This document shows positions 23,615 through 36,776 of a stretch of DNA of 64,000 bases, piece by piece. Under the pieces are notes generated by a model. That model was not told where the DNA came from and did no database searches. It saw only the letters and a program-made list of their open reading frames with translations. The number at the start of each line of letters is the position of its first letter. Position 1 is the first letter of the stretch. Source of the DNA: Heterobilharzia americana (lineage: Eukaryota; Platyhelminthes; Trematoda; Strigeidida; Schistosomatidae); NCBI GenBank assembly GCA_944470555.2, contig OX104129.1:44673998-44737997 (forward strand), given 5' to 3'. A program made the position numbers and the translations under genes.

Positions 23615-23775
23615 ACTGATGATGGTTAATGACTACCAGTGGAGTCCATGACATCCATTTTGTCCTATTTATGGTTCCTAACTTAAATATACCTGCTACA
23701 CCGTTAGTATTGTTTTCAGTGATACTTGAACCCAGCACCTAGAGTTTCATATGCCCATGCATTATCCCCTAAATG
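23615..23775 (-). mobile_element. Degenerate tRNA-derived SINE with hammerhead relic
   Basis: On the minus strand a B-box-like GCTGGGTTCAAGTATC is followed by a ribozyme remnant: AATAGGACAAAATGGATGTC (GGACGAAA has become GGACAAAA) and the family tail TGGACTCCACTGGTAGTCA. The CUGANGA box is unrecognisable. It is the same family as the copy at 26024-26195, inserted in the opposite direction. Confidence 0.6.
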
Positions 23776-26023
23776 AATGACTTACAATGTTCACTTGCTA
23801 TACAATGAGATTATTAATGTACTAGATATCTATTTCTTCAGAAGATAACCCAATACATTTATTGTTTAAAGTGTGTAGAAATTTATGATACATCTGATGT
23901 AATACTTCCATTGTATAATTTTAGGAAAGCAGCTGAGACTTTTTAGTCAGGAAGAGATCAACAATCGTTCAGTGTTCACTGATCATTATTATTTGATCAT
24001 GTATGTTTCATCACTAGGGTTGATGAAATTATCAGCACTTTGTAAAATAGTAGATTAGATAAGCATCAAAGCCATCAAAAATGAAAATTGTTATTTTTAT
24101 TTGTTGGTACGACATTTATCATCAACCATGCAAATGAGTTCCACAAAGATGAACAAAATATTTTCTCTGTTACATGAATTACTATAGAGTACTGAAGAAT
24201 TGTTTACCTTCTACTCACGAAATCACCACAGTCAATTATTGACTTATTCTACACATTATATTTGCTTCATGAAATAAAATACATTAAGGTTAATATGTGT
24301 TAATCATAATAATCCACGGAGTTGTTGTTTTAATTTAAAGATTTTTATAATTACTTTTCTAGTTAACTAACTGAAAAATTTGATTAAGTGTATACGTTGA
24401 AGCAAAAACTCTTTTAATCAAATAAACATTGGATGTTCAATTAGTGCAATCTTTGCACTACTCTGTTTGACTGAATAAGTTATAAAATGAATATAACTAG
24501 ATGGCAGGCATCACTAAACACTTACATCGATGCAATACCTCTACGAAAACATTTTGAAAATAATAAAATACAACCTATTGATTTAGATACTTTTACACGA
24601 AAATTCTATATTTAAACTAAAGAAATGCAAGACTAATAACATACATATTTCAATGAGAAGATTCTCATTTCAGGTTAAAGCTGCAAAGGACATAACATGG
24701 ACTATGTGCATGTATATTTGTCACTAATTTAAGACGATGATTTCTCAGCTTTAAAAAATCAGCTAAAATCTCTCAGATAGTTATTTGTTCATTAGCCTAA
24801 TATATCGATTATTTTCAACTCATGTGCAATTTATTTACACTATCGAAGAGGATGCTTTGTGTTGTCATATTGCTGACTGTGTTATATCTCTGCTGGTTTG
24901 CTCTCTTTGTTTGTTGTGCATTTTAATGGATAAATTAACACTAAAATGTGTATTCAGACAGAAAGATTTTCGACTAATTACTGAATTATAAACAAGGTAG
25001 GTTATCAGATAATCAAAGTGCATTTAATGTACCAGAAAACAGAATTATCTTAGTCATTTAACCATAAATGTAGCTATAATACAGATTTAAAAAGTGGTCA
25101 CTTTAAATGAATTTCTATCAAACTCGTGATTCATCTTAGGCAAGTTAAACAGAATGTTCTTAACTTCAAGTTTGGGTAGTGACTTAAAAATCATTTACTA
25201 GATTGTTAAACATCATTTCAGACTAGTCTGTGAAGAAGCGTAACAATTATGGCAGTAATATTTATTAGCATTACCAACATTGAGCCACTGCTGAATATTT
25301 TGACTTACATTGACATATTATTACCAACATATTATTGATCATCAAATGTGACTGAAGATATTTTGAAACAATAAGGAAATAACTATACTGATTAGTGAGT
25401 ATCGAAATGTGTATCTTGCAGTTATATTGACAATAATCACTTTCTAGTTTGCAGTAATTGTTTGAAAGAAGCTGTGAAATTCATTAAGTTTAAAAACAAT
25501 GTCTCTAAGAAGTAAAACGCAACGAAGTTTGATACAAAGTAAGTTTTATACTGGTATCAGGTTGGTCTTCGCGAAACAGGACCTCTCTGCAACACTTTTT
25601 CAAGAGCTGGTCAAATTAAACTCTATTGACGTAGCATTTAAAAATATCTCGTTTTATGTGAAGAGATAATAAAGTGATTACTGTTGTTTGATACATATAA
25701 TACCACTTTGCTTGACCTCTGTTGGCATATGGGCTCCTATGCAAATGTCTGGATACTGGTGATTAGTACTGGTATGCAGGATACACGCCTCGTCAGCTGG
25801 ATTTACCTGCACCACGGAGACTTGTGTTACTCTCACTGAGACTGGAGCATGGTATCCACCGCTTTAAACATTAGAGAGTTATTCACTAGACCACAGAGAT
25901 ACGAGAGCCATCCTCATAGGGGCCGATTCTTCAACAGAAGTTGGGCAGTTCGATCCTGTATAACAACGGGAAACTCCAAAATCAATACGATACTTGATAC
26001 CCATCAAACGAGTGGCAGTCATA
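23776..26023. other. Intron 2 interior, nothing firmly recognised
   Basis: Mostly AT-rich. The part from about 25540 to 26020 is less AT-rich and abuts the next SINE, so it may be an older repeat, but I could not name it. A 68-codon frame near 24785 shows no motif. Confidence 0.4.
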
Positions 26024-26195
26024 GTGCCTCAGTGGTCCATTGCGTAACACTTTGGCGTTTGAAGCAGTGCGTAATGGTTTTAATTCTCAATGGGAGCTAT
26101 ATCACTCACTGGGTTACAGGTGCATCCTGCTAACGAGTCCCAAAAAGGAAGAAATGCACGTTATGGATTCCACTGCAAGTCACCAAGATGACTGC
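26024..26195 (+). mobile_element. Sm-alpha-like SINE with mutated hammerhead ribozyme
   Basis: A tRNA-like head starts GCCTCAGTGGTCC (A-box-like) and has a weak B box, TGGTTTTAATTCTC. The ribozyme part follows: GGTGCATCCTG, then CTAACGA at 26130-26136 where an active hammerhead needs CUGANGA, then GTCC..AGGA, GAAATGC at 26151-26157, and the tail GGATTCCACTGC. Two or more core bases differ (CTAACGA; AGAAA in place of CGAAA), so it should be inactive. The family is known in schistosomes for encoding active ribozymes. Confidence 0.72.
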
Positions 26196-26804
26196 AAACT
26201 GATTACTTACTTCATATATTGTAATCACATGTTTTAGTAATTCCAACTGAAGTGCTTACTTTGCACGCATATAAGTCACACATTCACTTGTCATTTTGAA
26301 GATAGAAAAACGAATTCCTAGATGTTAACTTAACTGAAGTAGCACTTGGTAATATCCGTTTATTGTAGAGCATTTTATTTTGAATACGACAACTTCGTGT
26401 GAAATCTGAAGTGTACACAGATTTATGTGTTAGGTGAATTTAACTTGCTTTGCCTAGGTTATGAATTTTTGGCATGAATAAGTTCATTCAATGTATGAAA
26501 CTAACACTACCTTATCCTTTGTGGATAAATAGGAATAAAACAGTATTACTCATAGGATTTACTGATAGAAATAAATAAACTCTTTAACTCAGTGATGGTT
26601 ACGGCATTTGTTATCTGATAGTTTTAAGGGGAAATGTAAATAGCCTGAACTGAAAAATCAGTGGGTTTTCGAGAAAATGACACAGTTCAAATGAGGAGTA
26701 CAAAGAAGATAGGTCATATATTATCCACAGAAACTTTTTCATCGGCTGCAATAAACACCAAGTTAATCAGTTGTTCACACTCATGACCAACATCTACAAT
26801 AACA
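26196..26804. other. Intron 2 sequence, nothing recognised
   Basis: AT-rich, no supported feature. Confidence 0.4.
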
Positions 26805-27042
26805 CCAGTTGCCAGTGAAACCTCACTGCATTTCGTCTTTCGTATCACTTCTTGTGGACAAAAATAAACATGAATTTGATTTTGAAAATGTAGAAGTGGT
26901 GGATAGAGGAAAGAAAGAATACCAGAAAATTCCCAGAAACCCGGAATACGGGCCTATCAGCAGTCAACAGGTTTACAGGCATGGATCTCATTTATCAACC
27001 AGTAAGAAAATGATGAACAACCACATGGTCAGAGGTCATTGA
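26805..27042 (+). pseudogene. Possible PLE endonuclease C-terminal fragment
   Basis: A 77-codon frame contains NKHEFDFENVEVVDRGKKEY followed by a region that could be a decayed LE.W...S.N.Y version of the GIY-YIG endonuclease end. This F.WENV.I.D pattern is common at the C-terminus of Penelope-type proteins. No RT is visible nearby, so it would be a stray old fragment. The call rests on one short motif. Confidence 0.35.
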
Positions 27043-27829
27043 AAAACACCCAACAAGGAAATCTCCGCAGCTAATGGCAAGGTAAATAAAGGAAACCAGA
27101 TATCACATCTCCGCGTCAGGGCAGGCTACAGAATCTGTCATGGCAATTTTCTGATAGCTTTCTGCATACTGACATTGGCCAGAAAACAGATTTGGGTTTC
27201 GTGAATGCAAGATAACAGAGGTAGTTGCAAAATCTGTCAACTGTCAGTGCGTATGAGAAATGTAAATAGATTGGACAAGGAAATGAGTACATTTTCCACA
27301 GTACAAACAGTTCAAATAAAGAATAAAATATAATTTAGATGTAACTGATACGCATTTCAATCAAATTATCACAGATGAAAACGAACTAATATTCAAATAT
27401 CAAAGTTACTTCGGGTTTTGCCGATGAAAAAAATCGATTGTTCTTCAAAATATAGTTTTGTATTCCAACACCAGAAAGAAGTTTAATACAAACTAGGAAG
27501 TGAGTGTAAATATCAGATTTTTGGGTGACTTTCAAGCATATTTCATTTGTTCGAATATGAGGTATTTTCCGTTATTCCTATGGTGAATACTGCAAAGAAC
27601 CTTGTTTTGGCAACCAACTGGCATGACTGTTGTGTATATTTCCATTTCTGTGACTTTAAAAGGTATAATAGGTAGCAGTAGTCATAGAAACGAAAATACC
27701 ATGTAACTGAACTATTTCAACTAGCATTTCAGTGTTAGTATCCTTGCTAATACTCATCATTAACTAGACATTTTTGAGAAAGTCATTTCGACTTATTAGG
27801 AAAGTGAGGAAGGAAGTTCCAGGTGTGTA
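27043..27829. other. Intron 2 sequence, nothing recognised
   Basis: No supported feature, though it may belong with the retroelement debris on either side. Confidence 0.35.
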
Positions 27830-29200
27830 AGATGATATTGCGGAAAAATGAGCTTGCGATTTCCTCATAGTAGAGACGACTGAAACAATGGGCAGAACAC
27901 TTTGAAGAAACGTTCAAGAGCCCTACGGCTACTTTTTGGTTGCCCACTATCCAGTTTCATCAGTAAAATGGAGCATCAAGATATGGAATAAAACTTCAGT
28001 AAAATTTGAGGATGGAAACAGTTTAAAACTAGGCATTGCGGCAGGCTTCTTAGAGTTAGTTTTACAGGTATTTATGAAAGCTGGTTGTGTATTATTAGTA
28101 ATTAATACTGAGGTTTCAGTTGGCATTTGGGACTGAGATCTTTTCAAACTCATTTTCCAAGTCTTCAGAAAGGAAGAGGGATCTCCTGGTAATAAGTATG
28201 CGTGATTCAGTCTGATTAACATAGTATCAAAGATATTTAGTCTTATGATTATCAGATGCCTAAATGAAGCATGGAAACAACGAACTCAAGGAATACAGTC
28301 CTTCTTTTACTACCTTGTCTTTTGTGTATCGACTAGAAATTTACTCTCAGCTGGGTCCTTTTACATGCCACACTTACTAGTGGTCAAAAACAGCTTTAAT
28401 TTTTGATCGACAGAAGACATCTGGCTTCGTGGAATGGGACTTTTTCTGAACCACTCTCTTACTGAAAAGGGTGTCTCACAATTATATCCACCATGTTAGA
28501 GCTTCTGTGGTAGATTTCCCACAAATATGTCAAAGCCTGTGGTGAGTTATCGGGTAAGTTGTATACCTCAAGTGTTCATTGAAGATATGTACTTTCACCA
28601 TTCTTATTGAAACATTTTAATAGACATACTTACTGAGATCTCTCTTCTCATCTAAATTTATCAGGAATGGCCTGATCTTAGGAGACTTTACTGTGGATAT
28701 AGAATACACAAATGAAATTAACCCAGTTTGATGACGAAGTGGCCGGGTGGAACAAGACATAGATAATAACGATAGTGAACGCACTGACACGCTTGAACTG
28801 AATGCCAATGTGAATATTCCCTGTCAGCACCTTATTCGTCATTCAGTCATGCAAACATCAAAAGCTAAAGGCTGACTTGTGACTGTAAGGAAGTTTTATT
28901 CGATAAGCAGATGTGAAAATGTCATGGGCCAGATAGTATAACAAACTCTTATTGACTACATCACATATGGGATCGTCCAATCAGGTTATTTCGTCCATAT
29001 ATCGACATAAATCGAAATCTGAACCAAAAACACTTTTACCCAAACGGCCGATGACTTAGAATGTTGATTACTATTTTCGGTCGCTTCTTATTAAATAAAG
29101 ATGTTAACAACATGCAGAATTCTTTTAATAACTTAAATGGAGATTTGGTCACTATTAGAATGCGTTTATCACAACTCAAATGTAGATTGTTACTCTGCGA
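27830..29200 (+). pseudogene. Heavily decayed non-LTR reverse transcriptase remnant
   Basis: Short plus-strand pieces in shifting frames read like an RT of a different family from the RTE copies: QWAEHFEETFKSP near 27890, SLINIVSKIFSLMIIRCLNE near 28210-28265, and a possible VDFPQICQS or CIPQVFIED stretch near 28510-28575. Similar phrases (WAEHFE..., L..I.SKI....I..RL.E) occur upstream of and within finger and palm motifs of CR1/RTE-type elements. No catalytic motif survives intact. Borders are approximate. Confidence 0.4.
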
Positions 29201-29439
29201 CTAGTTTCAGTCGGTCTCCCATCTAACAATAAGGAATGGTGTGGTTGAGTGCGTTGATCACTTCACTTGCGACAGAAATCGGATCAACTTTGCTAAGTCA
29301 GTGATCGGCAAAGTCTTTGCATGGAAACAAATACCCTGATCGTTTTTTGACTTCTAAGATGGACTTTCGAACCAGCGTGATATCTGATTGTCTGTTTAGA
29401 GCCGAGTAAATTACGCAACAGTTCTCTCTGTTCCACTTT

Positions 29440-29535
29440 ATGGCTATGGAAAATGACCTTCTGGATGAATGAGCAGTCCCATACTGGGACGAAACGGGTC
29501 TCCAGTGCTTTCTGGCTTTTAGTGGTTCTCCAAAT
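29440..29535 (+). mobile_element. SINE tail with hammerhead-like stem
   Basis: GCAGTCCCATACTGGGACGA then AACG at 29473-29496 shows a perfect 5-bp stem (GTCCC/GGGAC) followed by GAAA, then TCCAGTGCTTTC, the tail seen in schistosome hammerhead SINEs. The CUGANGA box is damaged (GAATGAGCA). No tRNA head was recognised upstream. Confidence 0.5.
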
Positions 29536-32500
29536 GAAATCGGTCTGTAATGAATATTAAATTAAAATTCAAACTTTATTGACTTAGAGACCCTTAAAGC
29601 CTCCCATGGCAAAGAAATGCGTTCTGCTACACTCTAACAAATGATATTCAATTCACTCACATATATCAGTCAAATCTATAGGAGCCAGTTAGGTTACCGG
29701 ATTATATAAACTTAATAATAATAAATCACACCAAAATCCCTAAGTTTAGAAAAGAATGAGCCAACAAGCAGCATATTTCGGATTATGATGGTGCTACGAA
29801 GTGGGATAGAACAACGTTCTAGAAGATAAACATAGTCGAAGAAGGAAATTGAACACCACGGCTCTACATCTTTATTCGACCAGCAAATAGTACATGAATC
29901 AGTTCACCACTAATCTCAAAAACATATAAGGCTCTACAGCATTTCAGTCAAAAATGAAATGCTTTGCAACGGTATTAACTAAGTTTCAAATGCTGTGCGA
30001 ACACCTTAAGATAATAATAGTCAGTGATATGTGACTGAAACTTATTCCGGGAGTTACTGCATTTTCACAGTATGCTAAATAAAATTAAAGAATATGAAGC
30101 GAGAATACATCTTAAAACCTAGAATCTAATCTTGTGAAAATAAACTTACTAGGTGATTAATTGACATAAGGCAGTGATATAGACAAGCATAAACTTCGAA
30201 GTATGCGGTTCAGAACTTCTGAGAACGCAGAAACTCCTTTATTCTCTTTGAATATATCAGTTTGAAAAGATTCTCCTTCTAATTAATTTTAGTTGCATAC
30301 TTTCATCTTAAAAACAAAATACATTGAGAGAAGAGTCGTTCTGTTCAGTGATATTCTCACTCTGTTCAATCGCCTTTTAACATTAAATTTTCTGGGTACC
30401 AGAAAACAAATCTTCCTAAGAATGGCTTTTTAACAAACTTCACTTGATGCTGAAGATAAGCAGGTCGAAAAAATAATTACTGAATGCATAAAATAGTTAT
30501 GAGAGAAGGTTGTCTTCTTCTAACTATTATTAGTAGCAAATTACTAATTTAAAATATCTAAAGGAAATTATGGTTGTAATATGGAATCAGGATCTTAAGG
30601 GTGTAAGAATGTGATTTACAGGAGGATGTAATATGCTAGTAAGAGAGTAAACAAAAATGATTTAAGGTATAAGTTGTTTTGAGAGGTCATTTTCATGACA
30701 AATTGAGTTGAACCCAGACTTCAGGCTTCAAAGTAGGAAAGACCATGGTTTTCACAGCCTACAGGTTTTCAGGGAGTCAGTCTTCACTAAATTTTCCAGA
30801 ACACTATAACTGGCAATGAATTTGCTTTCTACACTCATTACGTGTAAGATGGGACTGCGAGGTGCTCTTCACTTTCTTCCAATTTCTATCCACTTGAAAT
30901 CTAGGTTTTCTTATCGAAGTATACGACATGGATGATTCTTACTTTTGTTCCCTTTTACTGGCTTTAGGCTCTAAAATGTTCCAACTGAGTGAATTTCGTA
31001 AACATTTTAGCTTTGATCCATCTATTATGGACTATGAATTATATCCTAGTTCTGACCATTTCTATCGACATGATGCATAAACCCTGTGGTTATTTATGCC
31101 ACAAGCTGCCCTAGGAAATAGTTGAGTAGGAATTGGTGCACCTTTCATCAATTTTAACAAGGTAAGAAGAATAATAGCAGGAAGGATTTTATATATTTCA
31201 CGGCTATTCTTCAGTCGCTGTATAACCTACACATTATGATGTTTGTGCGTAAAACTGACAAAATGTACCAAGTACATTCATAAAGTCGATAAGAGATAAT
31301 CTAGTCAATATTCAAGATAATATAGACGCTGATTAACTAAAATGAATGCAATTTAATGGAGTTCTTAAGAATCTCAATTGGATACATTGACAGTTTGTTC
31401 ACTATTAAAGGAATGCCATTTAAGACTGAAGTTTTGTCTCAGATATTTTGGGATATGTTTGGATTTCTCATCAAGATCCACTCTCGATTTTCATCTAATC
31501 TATGTGCAATTTCATGTGGGTAAGCAGATTCAGGATCTAGAAGTTTAACCGCTTTTGATTGTCTCAGTACCCAGTTGGTCAACTAACTGTAAACAGATTA
31601 AAATGAAGGCTTTACAAGTCCTTTTCGGCAACACCCATTCGGCGTTAGATACTTCTGGTAATTTAATCCTGTTTGAAGATATTATTTGCAAGAACAACTT
31701 TCTTAGCTGCATTGCTAAGGACTTTATTTTTCCATCTTACTACGCTTACAAAATAAAACAGTTTCTGCTACGGCCGTTTTTAACAGTGGGGAATCTCTCT
31801 TTACTCTACTTCCAGACATTATTTTAGTTAATTGGCCAAAATCTACTTCATAAGTCCTACATATAGTTTGTTTCACCTGTGTAACACTATGCACCAAGGT
31901 ATTTGAATTGGATTTTTTATTATGTCTACTTTCCATTTCATATGGTAGAATTGCTTCGAAAAATAAGTATGTTGAAAACACACCTTATATGGAGTACTGT
32001 CTGACTGATCCGAAGATTTATTTTCTTATCTTCTGGGCCGTGAATAATGATACAAGGCCATATCATACCAAATGACCTAGCCATTGTATGACATTATCAG
32101 ATAATATTGAGTTAAAATTCGGTTTTTTCCACATAAACCACTAGCATCTCTTTTTATTATGATTGCATCTGCAGGAGTAGGTCTGGTTATCGATTTTCGC
32201 AACTTATTCTTTATACATATAGGTGATGCATGGAAAGAAATCATGAATTTCTGGAAGACACTTAGGTTTTTTCAAGATTTCTAAAAGTTTGAAATTATCA
32301 TTCAGACTTTGGAGAGTCAGTTTTGTGCAGGCAATTTCCAAATATCTTCCCAACTAATGTAAAAGCTGTTGAAATTGTGATTACACTATATCATTGCGAC
32401 TTCTACTCAGTCTTGAATGGCAAAACAAGCGAGAAATTTCATGTAGCTCATTGAGCTACTTATGCACAAACAGTAGTGTAAATTTTGTAACAAAACATTC

Positions 32501-33192
32501 GTGGCACGCTGAGACATCTAACCTCAGACAAAAAAATTAATTCCTGTGAAACGCATTTCAGACTATTGATTCTAGCTCCTCACTAATGAAATTCGGCAAG
32601 CATTGTCCTTAAAATAAAGTGAACGATATTTTTTTATCTGCAATCCTCTTGAGAATAGGGTCCAGAAGCGAGGCATTTAGTCACAGTGGATTGGGGGCAA
32701 CTTTAAATAGTTGGTAATTGCCTAACGGCTGCTGCCTAGTGTTTCTGACAGATATACAGATAAAATCGACTTAGAACCTAACACTAAGATGCATTGGTAC
32801 GGGTCGCATTCATATGTTCCCTGACAGATTATTAACTAGACCGATATGCAGTTCAAAGCTTTGTTGTCTTGGTCATAATGTTGGCATGTAATTTATGACT
32901 TTAATTCATAAATGTCTCCTTCCAAATAATTATTAAATTTTTGCGCAGCGATTTGATCCTTCGACACTCGTTCACTTAGGCCTAGTTTACACTCAGACAA
33001 GATAAGCTAGCTGAAAAACGTTCGAAAATGAAGTTCCATCTTTAGTCACCTTATCAATACCACATTTGACCATATTTGATCATTGTAATCTGCACTCACA
33101 CATAAGTTGCACATAAAACATGTGCTAGCCTACCTCAAGAAACTCTTATGTGGCACACTTGATGACTTTTCGTAGTGTATGAATAAGAAGTT
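29536..33192. other. Intron 2 interior, nothing recognised
   Basis: About 3.6 kb without a supported gene. Frames at 31555-31827 and 31724-31981 overlap on opposite strands and lack motifs. Confidence 0.4.
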
Positions 33193-34753
33193 TCCCATGG
33201 GGATTCCACTCGTGGGCCTGACCTGACGCGTGATGTCCCCAGTCGGCCTTCTCAGTGTATGCCCAATCCAGTCCATCTACACTTCCTTCCACTGCATATT
33301 TGTTGGGTGATACATTCTTGGTTGGTTCGTTCCCACAGCTCCTTGTTGCTTATTCTTATTATTCTGGCCATCTGATCTTCAGTAGCGAGCCAGGATAAGC
33401 AGTTGTTGATGAGTGTCTGTAGTCTATTGGAAATCCCTTTCGTAACTCGCCAAGTCTCTGAACCATACAGAAGCACTAACTTGACTGGTATTGGTGTTGA
33501 AAATCCGTATCTTGTTCCGCATGCTGAGTGCAGAAGATCTCCACACTGGTTTCAGGTTAATGAACGCCTGTCTTGCTTTTCCGATTCTCACTTTGACATC
33601 CTCGTCTGTACCACCTCTAGTTGAAACAGTGCTTCCCAGATAGGTGAAGGAGGTTACTTCCTTTAAGTTTCTCCCGTTGATGGTGATCGGAGTTTGTTGT
33701 TGTTGGTGGTGGTGGCGTTGGTTGGGTATCTTCATCACTTCTGTCTTCTCTATATTCACTTGAAGTCCCGTCTTCGCTACCTTGCCTCTTCTGTCAACTT
33801 GTTGGTTTTCGCCTGTAGATCTTCAATTTTGTGTGACATCAGGCATAAGTCATCGTTGGCGAAATCCAGATCTTCTAGGTTCTTTTCCGCAGTCCAGCCA
33901 ACGTATCCCCCTGTTCTCGCTCCCCACTGTTTGCTGCATGATCCAGTCCAAGTGACCACAATCAGGAATATCATGGGTGATAGTAGGTGGCAGCCTTGTT
34001 TCACTCCTTCTTGTCTTCACTTCAGAAGCATTACTGAGCTGAGCTTCCCACTGTGAATTACTTGGCATGTGGCGTCTTCATATAGCCAGCTGTTGAATGA
34101 GGCTGATAAAGGTTTGCGGTATTCCGTAGAATTGAAGCAGTTTCCAAATTACCTCTCGGTCGACGCTGTCGAATGCCGGCCTTCTCAAAGTCGATGAAGT
34201 TGAGGTGGAGTTGAGTTGACTGCTATTCTATACTCTGTTCTATGATCATGCGTAGCGTTGGGTTACAATTTGGTCCACACATGATTTGCACTTCCTGAAA
34301 CCAGCCAGCCAGCTTGTTTCGGTCGCAGTTTTGAATCCAGTGCATCCTTAAGCCTCTCCAGGATGATGCGGCCTAATATTTTGCTTGCCTTGGGTGGACA
34401 GGAGCGTGATTCCGCGCCACTTCTTGCAAACACTGAAGTCTCCGTTCTTCGGCAGTTTGACAAGGTAACCCTTCTTCCCTTCCTTCCAGACCTTCTGCAA
34501 TAGTGGTGTGAGCATGTCCGCTGTTGTCTCTGCGTCTGTTTTCAGTGCTTCTGGCAGGATCCCATCTGGTCCTGCTGCTTTCTCGCATTTCAGTAGCTTT
34601 ATAGAGTTCAAGACTTCCACTTTTGTTGGGGGATTTGTGTTAACTTGTAGTTCAGCGGCTGCAGGTGGTATTTCTAGACAAAGTGCAGGTGATGGTGGTG
34701 ATGGTGGTGGTGGTGGTGGTGTTCGACTCAAGAGTTCTCTGAAGTGGTCAGTC

Positions 34754-34766
34754 CATCGTTTCCTTT
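34754..34766. repeat. Target-site duplication of the nested hairpin element, left
   Basis: CATCGTTTCCTTT, repeated exactly at 35069-35081. One copy of this sequence is what RTE copies normally have at this point. Confidence 0.88.
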
Positions 34767-35068
34767 CCATATTAGATTTGTTTATTTGATATAAAGCGCA
34801 CAGTGATACAGTATTATTTAATTGATTACGTTTCGAGCATAAATTATTGCTCATAATCATATCAATGTAATCAGACTTCTTTCGACATCTGATTTTATAG
34901 TCCTGTCACCTGATCTCTCTTTGTTTTTTTGTTTTTTGATTGGTAGAGCAATAATTTATGCTTGAAACGTAATCAATTAAATAATACTGTATCACTGTGC
35001 GCTTTATATCAAATAAACAAATCTAATATGGAACTACATTCTACCACAGTGCCCAAGTATTTCACTTA
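34767..35068. mobile_element. 302-bp hairpin insertion, probably PLE-derived
   Basis: Two 85-bp inverted arms (34768-34852 and 34946-35030) match at 84 of 85 positions and enclose a 93-bp loop. A 38-bp extra segment follows the right arm. The whole is bracketed by a 13-bp target duplication inside RTE copy E. Each arm contains GAGCAATAATTTATGC then (T/C)GAAACG. That is the stem-loop plus GAAAC layout of the short hammerhead motifs reported in Penelope-like elements, although a proper CUGANGA box is not visible. Inverted terminal copies and 13-bp duplications also fit a PLE origin. It could instead be an unknown MITE-like DNA element. Confidence 0.8.
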
Positions 35069-35081
35069 CATCGTTTCCTTT
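35069..35081. repeat. Target-site duplication of the nested hairpin element, right
   Basis: CATCGTTTCCTTT, identical to 34754-34766. Confidence 0.88.
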
Positions 35082-36776
35082 ATTTCTCTTCCTTCCTAAT
35101 TACATTTCCTTCTTCATCTTTTATTGCCTTCATCCGTGTTGATCTCTTCCATCTCAAATAGTAACCTGGTTATTTGATGCAATGTTGTCAGGTCTCTGTC
35201 TATCCTACCTGCAGCCTGTTCTCCTTCACTTGCCAGTGTGTCATAGAAGTGTCTCTTATCTTTGCACACACTCTTCTTCACTTCTTTATCAAGTGGAGTG
35301 TTTTATACATTGTGCTCAGTTCCTCTTCTCGTCGTTCATCCCTGCACTGCACTGCACTGCACTGCACTGGTTTGTCTACTACTTCACCATCACCATCACC
35401 ATCACCATCATTCTCTCCCTCCTCCATCAGCTTCCATGTGGAAGTCCGTCGACATCCATTCCTTATCTCGCCTCTTCTTATTCCTTCCTAATACGCTTGT
35501 GCAGGTCGCTTTCCACATAGCTCCCAAAGACTTCCAGTCCTCATCCACACAGGTTTGTTCAGGGATGTTGCTCGATATCTCCCATTTTGTCTTGATGGCT
35601 GGCTGACGTGAAGATCTCCTTTGTAGTTTCGTCCTTCAGTCGCTGTTCCCTTCTGGGTGTTCAACTTCAACTCTGGTCTATCACCGACTTCCTTGAATTG
35701 GAGGCTTCCAACTTGATTTTGCAGGTAGGTGCCTTGCACTAGATAGTCAGTGGTCTGAGCCTACATCTGCTCCCCTTCTTCATCTGATCTTGTGTCCAGT
35801 AGGCTGGCTGCCTCTCCACTTTCTTCACATTGAGATGAAGTCGATGTGATTTTTAGTGTAGTATGTGCATCTGGTGAAATCAAATGCATGTCACTAAATG
35901 AATATGCTTGTGCTTGAACACAGTGTCTTGCCTCCAATCACCAAATCGTTGAATGCACAGAATTCTGCAAACAATTCTCCATTCTCGTTCATTCAACTAG
36001 ATCTTCTTGACACATATTTAGTTCACTTCCTGTGTTGTCCACTCCTCGCAGTTTGGCATTCATGTCGCCCATTAGAATTTTGATGTCGCCACCTGGAATC
36101 TTGTCCAGTGTTGGTTGAAGTTGTCTGTAGAATTCCTCCTTTTTCTCTTCGTCTGCATTATTTGTAGGTGAATAGTGTAGCATTTTATGTCGTGACCTTC
36201 CTTCCTTTTGAGTTGAACCTTACTAACATGATCCTTCTGGAGGAGATTGGTTACCACTGCATGAGAGCCTTCGATGCTCTTCAAGGGGACATCATGATAG
36301 CCACTTCAAACTCAGTGTGCTCGTGGTTGTCATCTGTGTGACAATATCGGAGTGGATTATTGATTCTCCAGTTGACAGTTTGGAGAGTCCACTCCCATTC
36401 CATCTGCTTTCCCAAATCCTAAGCACTTCAATTTAATACTCTTCATCTCGTTTGCAATCTGGGCTGTTTTGTTTGGTTCAAACATGGTGCAGACATTCCA
36501 TGTCTCCACGTTTACTTTCACTTTCATTGAGAGAAGACACGTCGGCCAATTGGCTTCTCGAAGGCAGGCTTTCACCAAACGGTGTCATTTCGCCTCTCCG
36601 ATTCCAGTGAGGAATAACTTTGTTATTATTTTTTATATATCGTTTGTGCTTTGAAGTTTCTTTAGCGGTTAGATTTGTTTTACGGGGTAAGGTTGCTAGC
36701 CGTATTCCCAACCTTCCCTCTTTACCCGTGCTTATGACCGGCTAGTAACTAGTGAACTAGTTAACCAGGAGAGGTT

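Larger units (their letters stand above)
33193..36776 (-). mobile_element. RTE copy E, 5' end intact, 3' end missing, carrying a nested insertion
   Basis: Aligned with copy C by eye. The 5' end (GAGAGGTT on plus, ending 36776) is present. The 3' border at about 33193 falls some 180 bp short of the element end, the opposite of normal 5' truncation. Endonuclease and RT are both recognisable but broken by many 3-5 bp tandem duplications (for example GAGCTGAGCT near 34040, GCCGGCC near 34175 and GGCAGGC near 36560). A (CACTG)n run (35344-35370) and a CCATCA run (35388-35411) are expanded relative to copy C. The FADD box reads FANDD. A 302-bp hairpin element sits at 34767-35068. Confidence 0.87.

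Noticed and set aside
35182..35606. Long plus-strand frames with His, Thr-Ile and Leu runs over RTE copy E (and their twins over F and H)
   Set aside because: They are antisense shadows of the RTE polyprotein; the runs come from the CCATCA and CACTG repeats.
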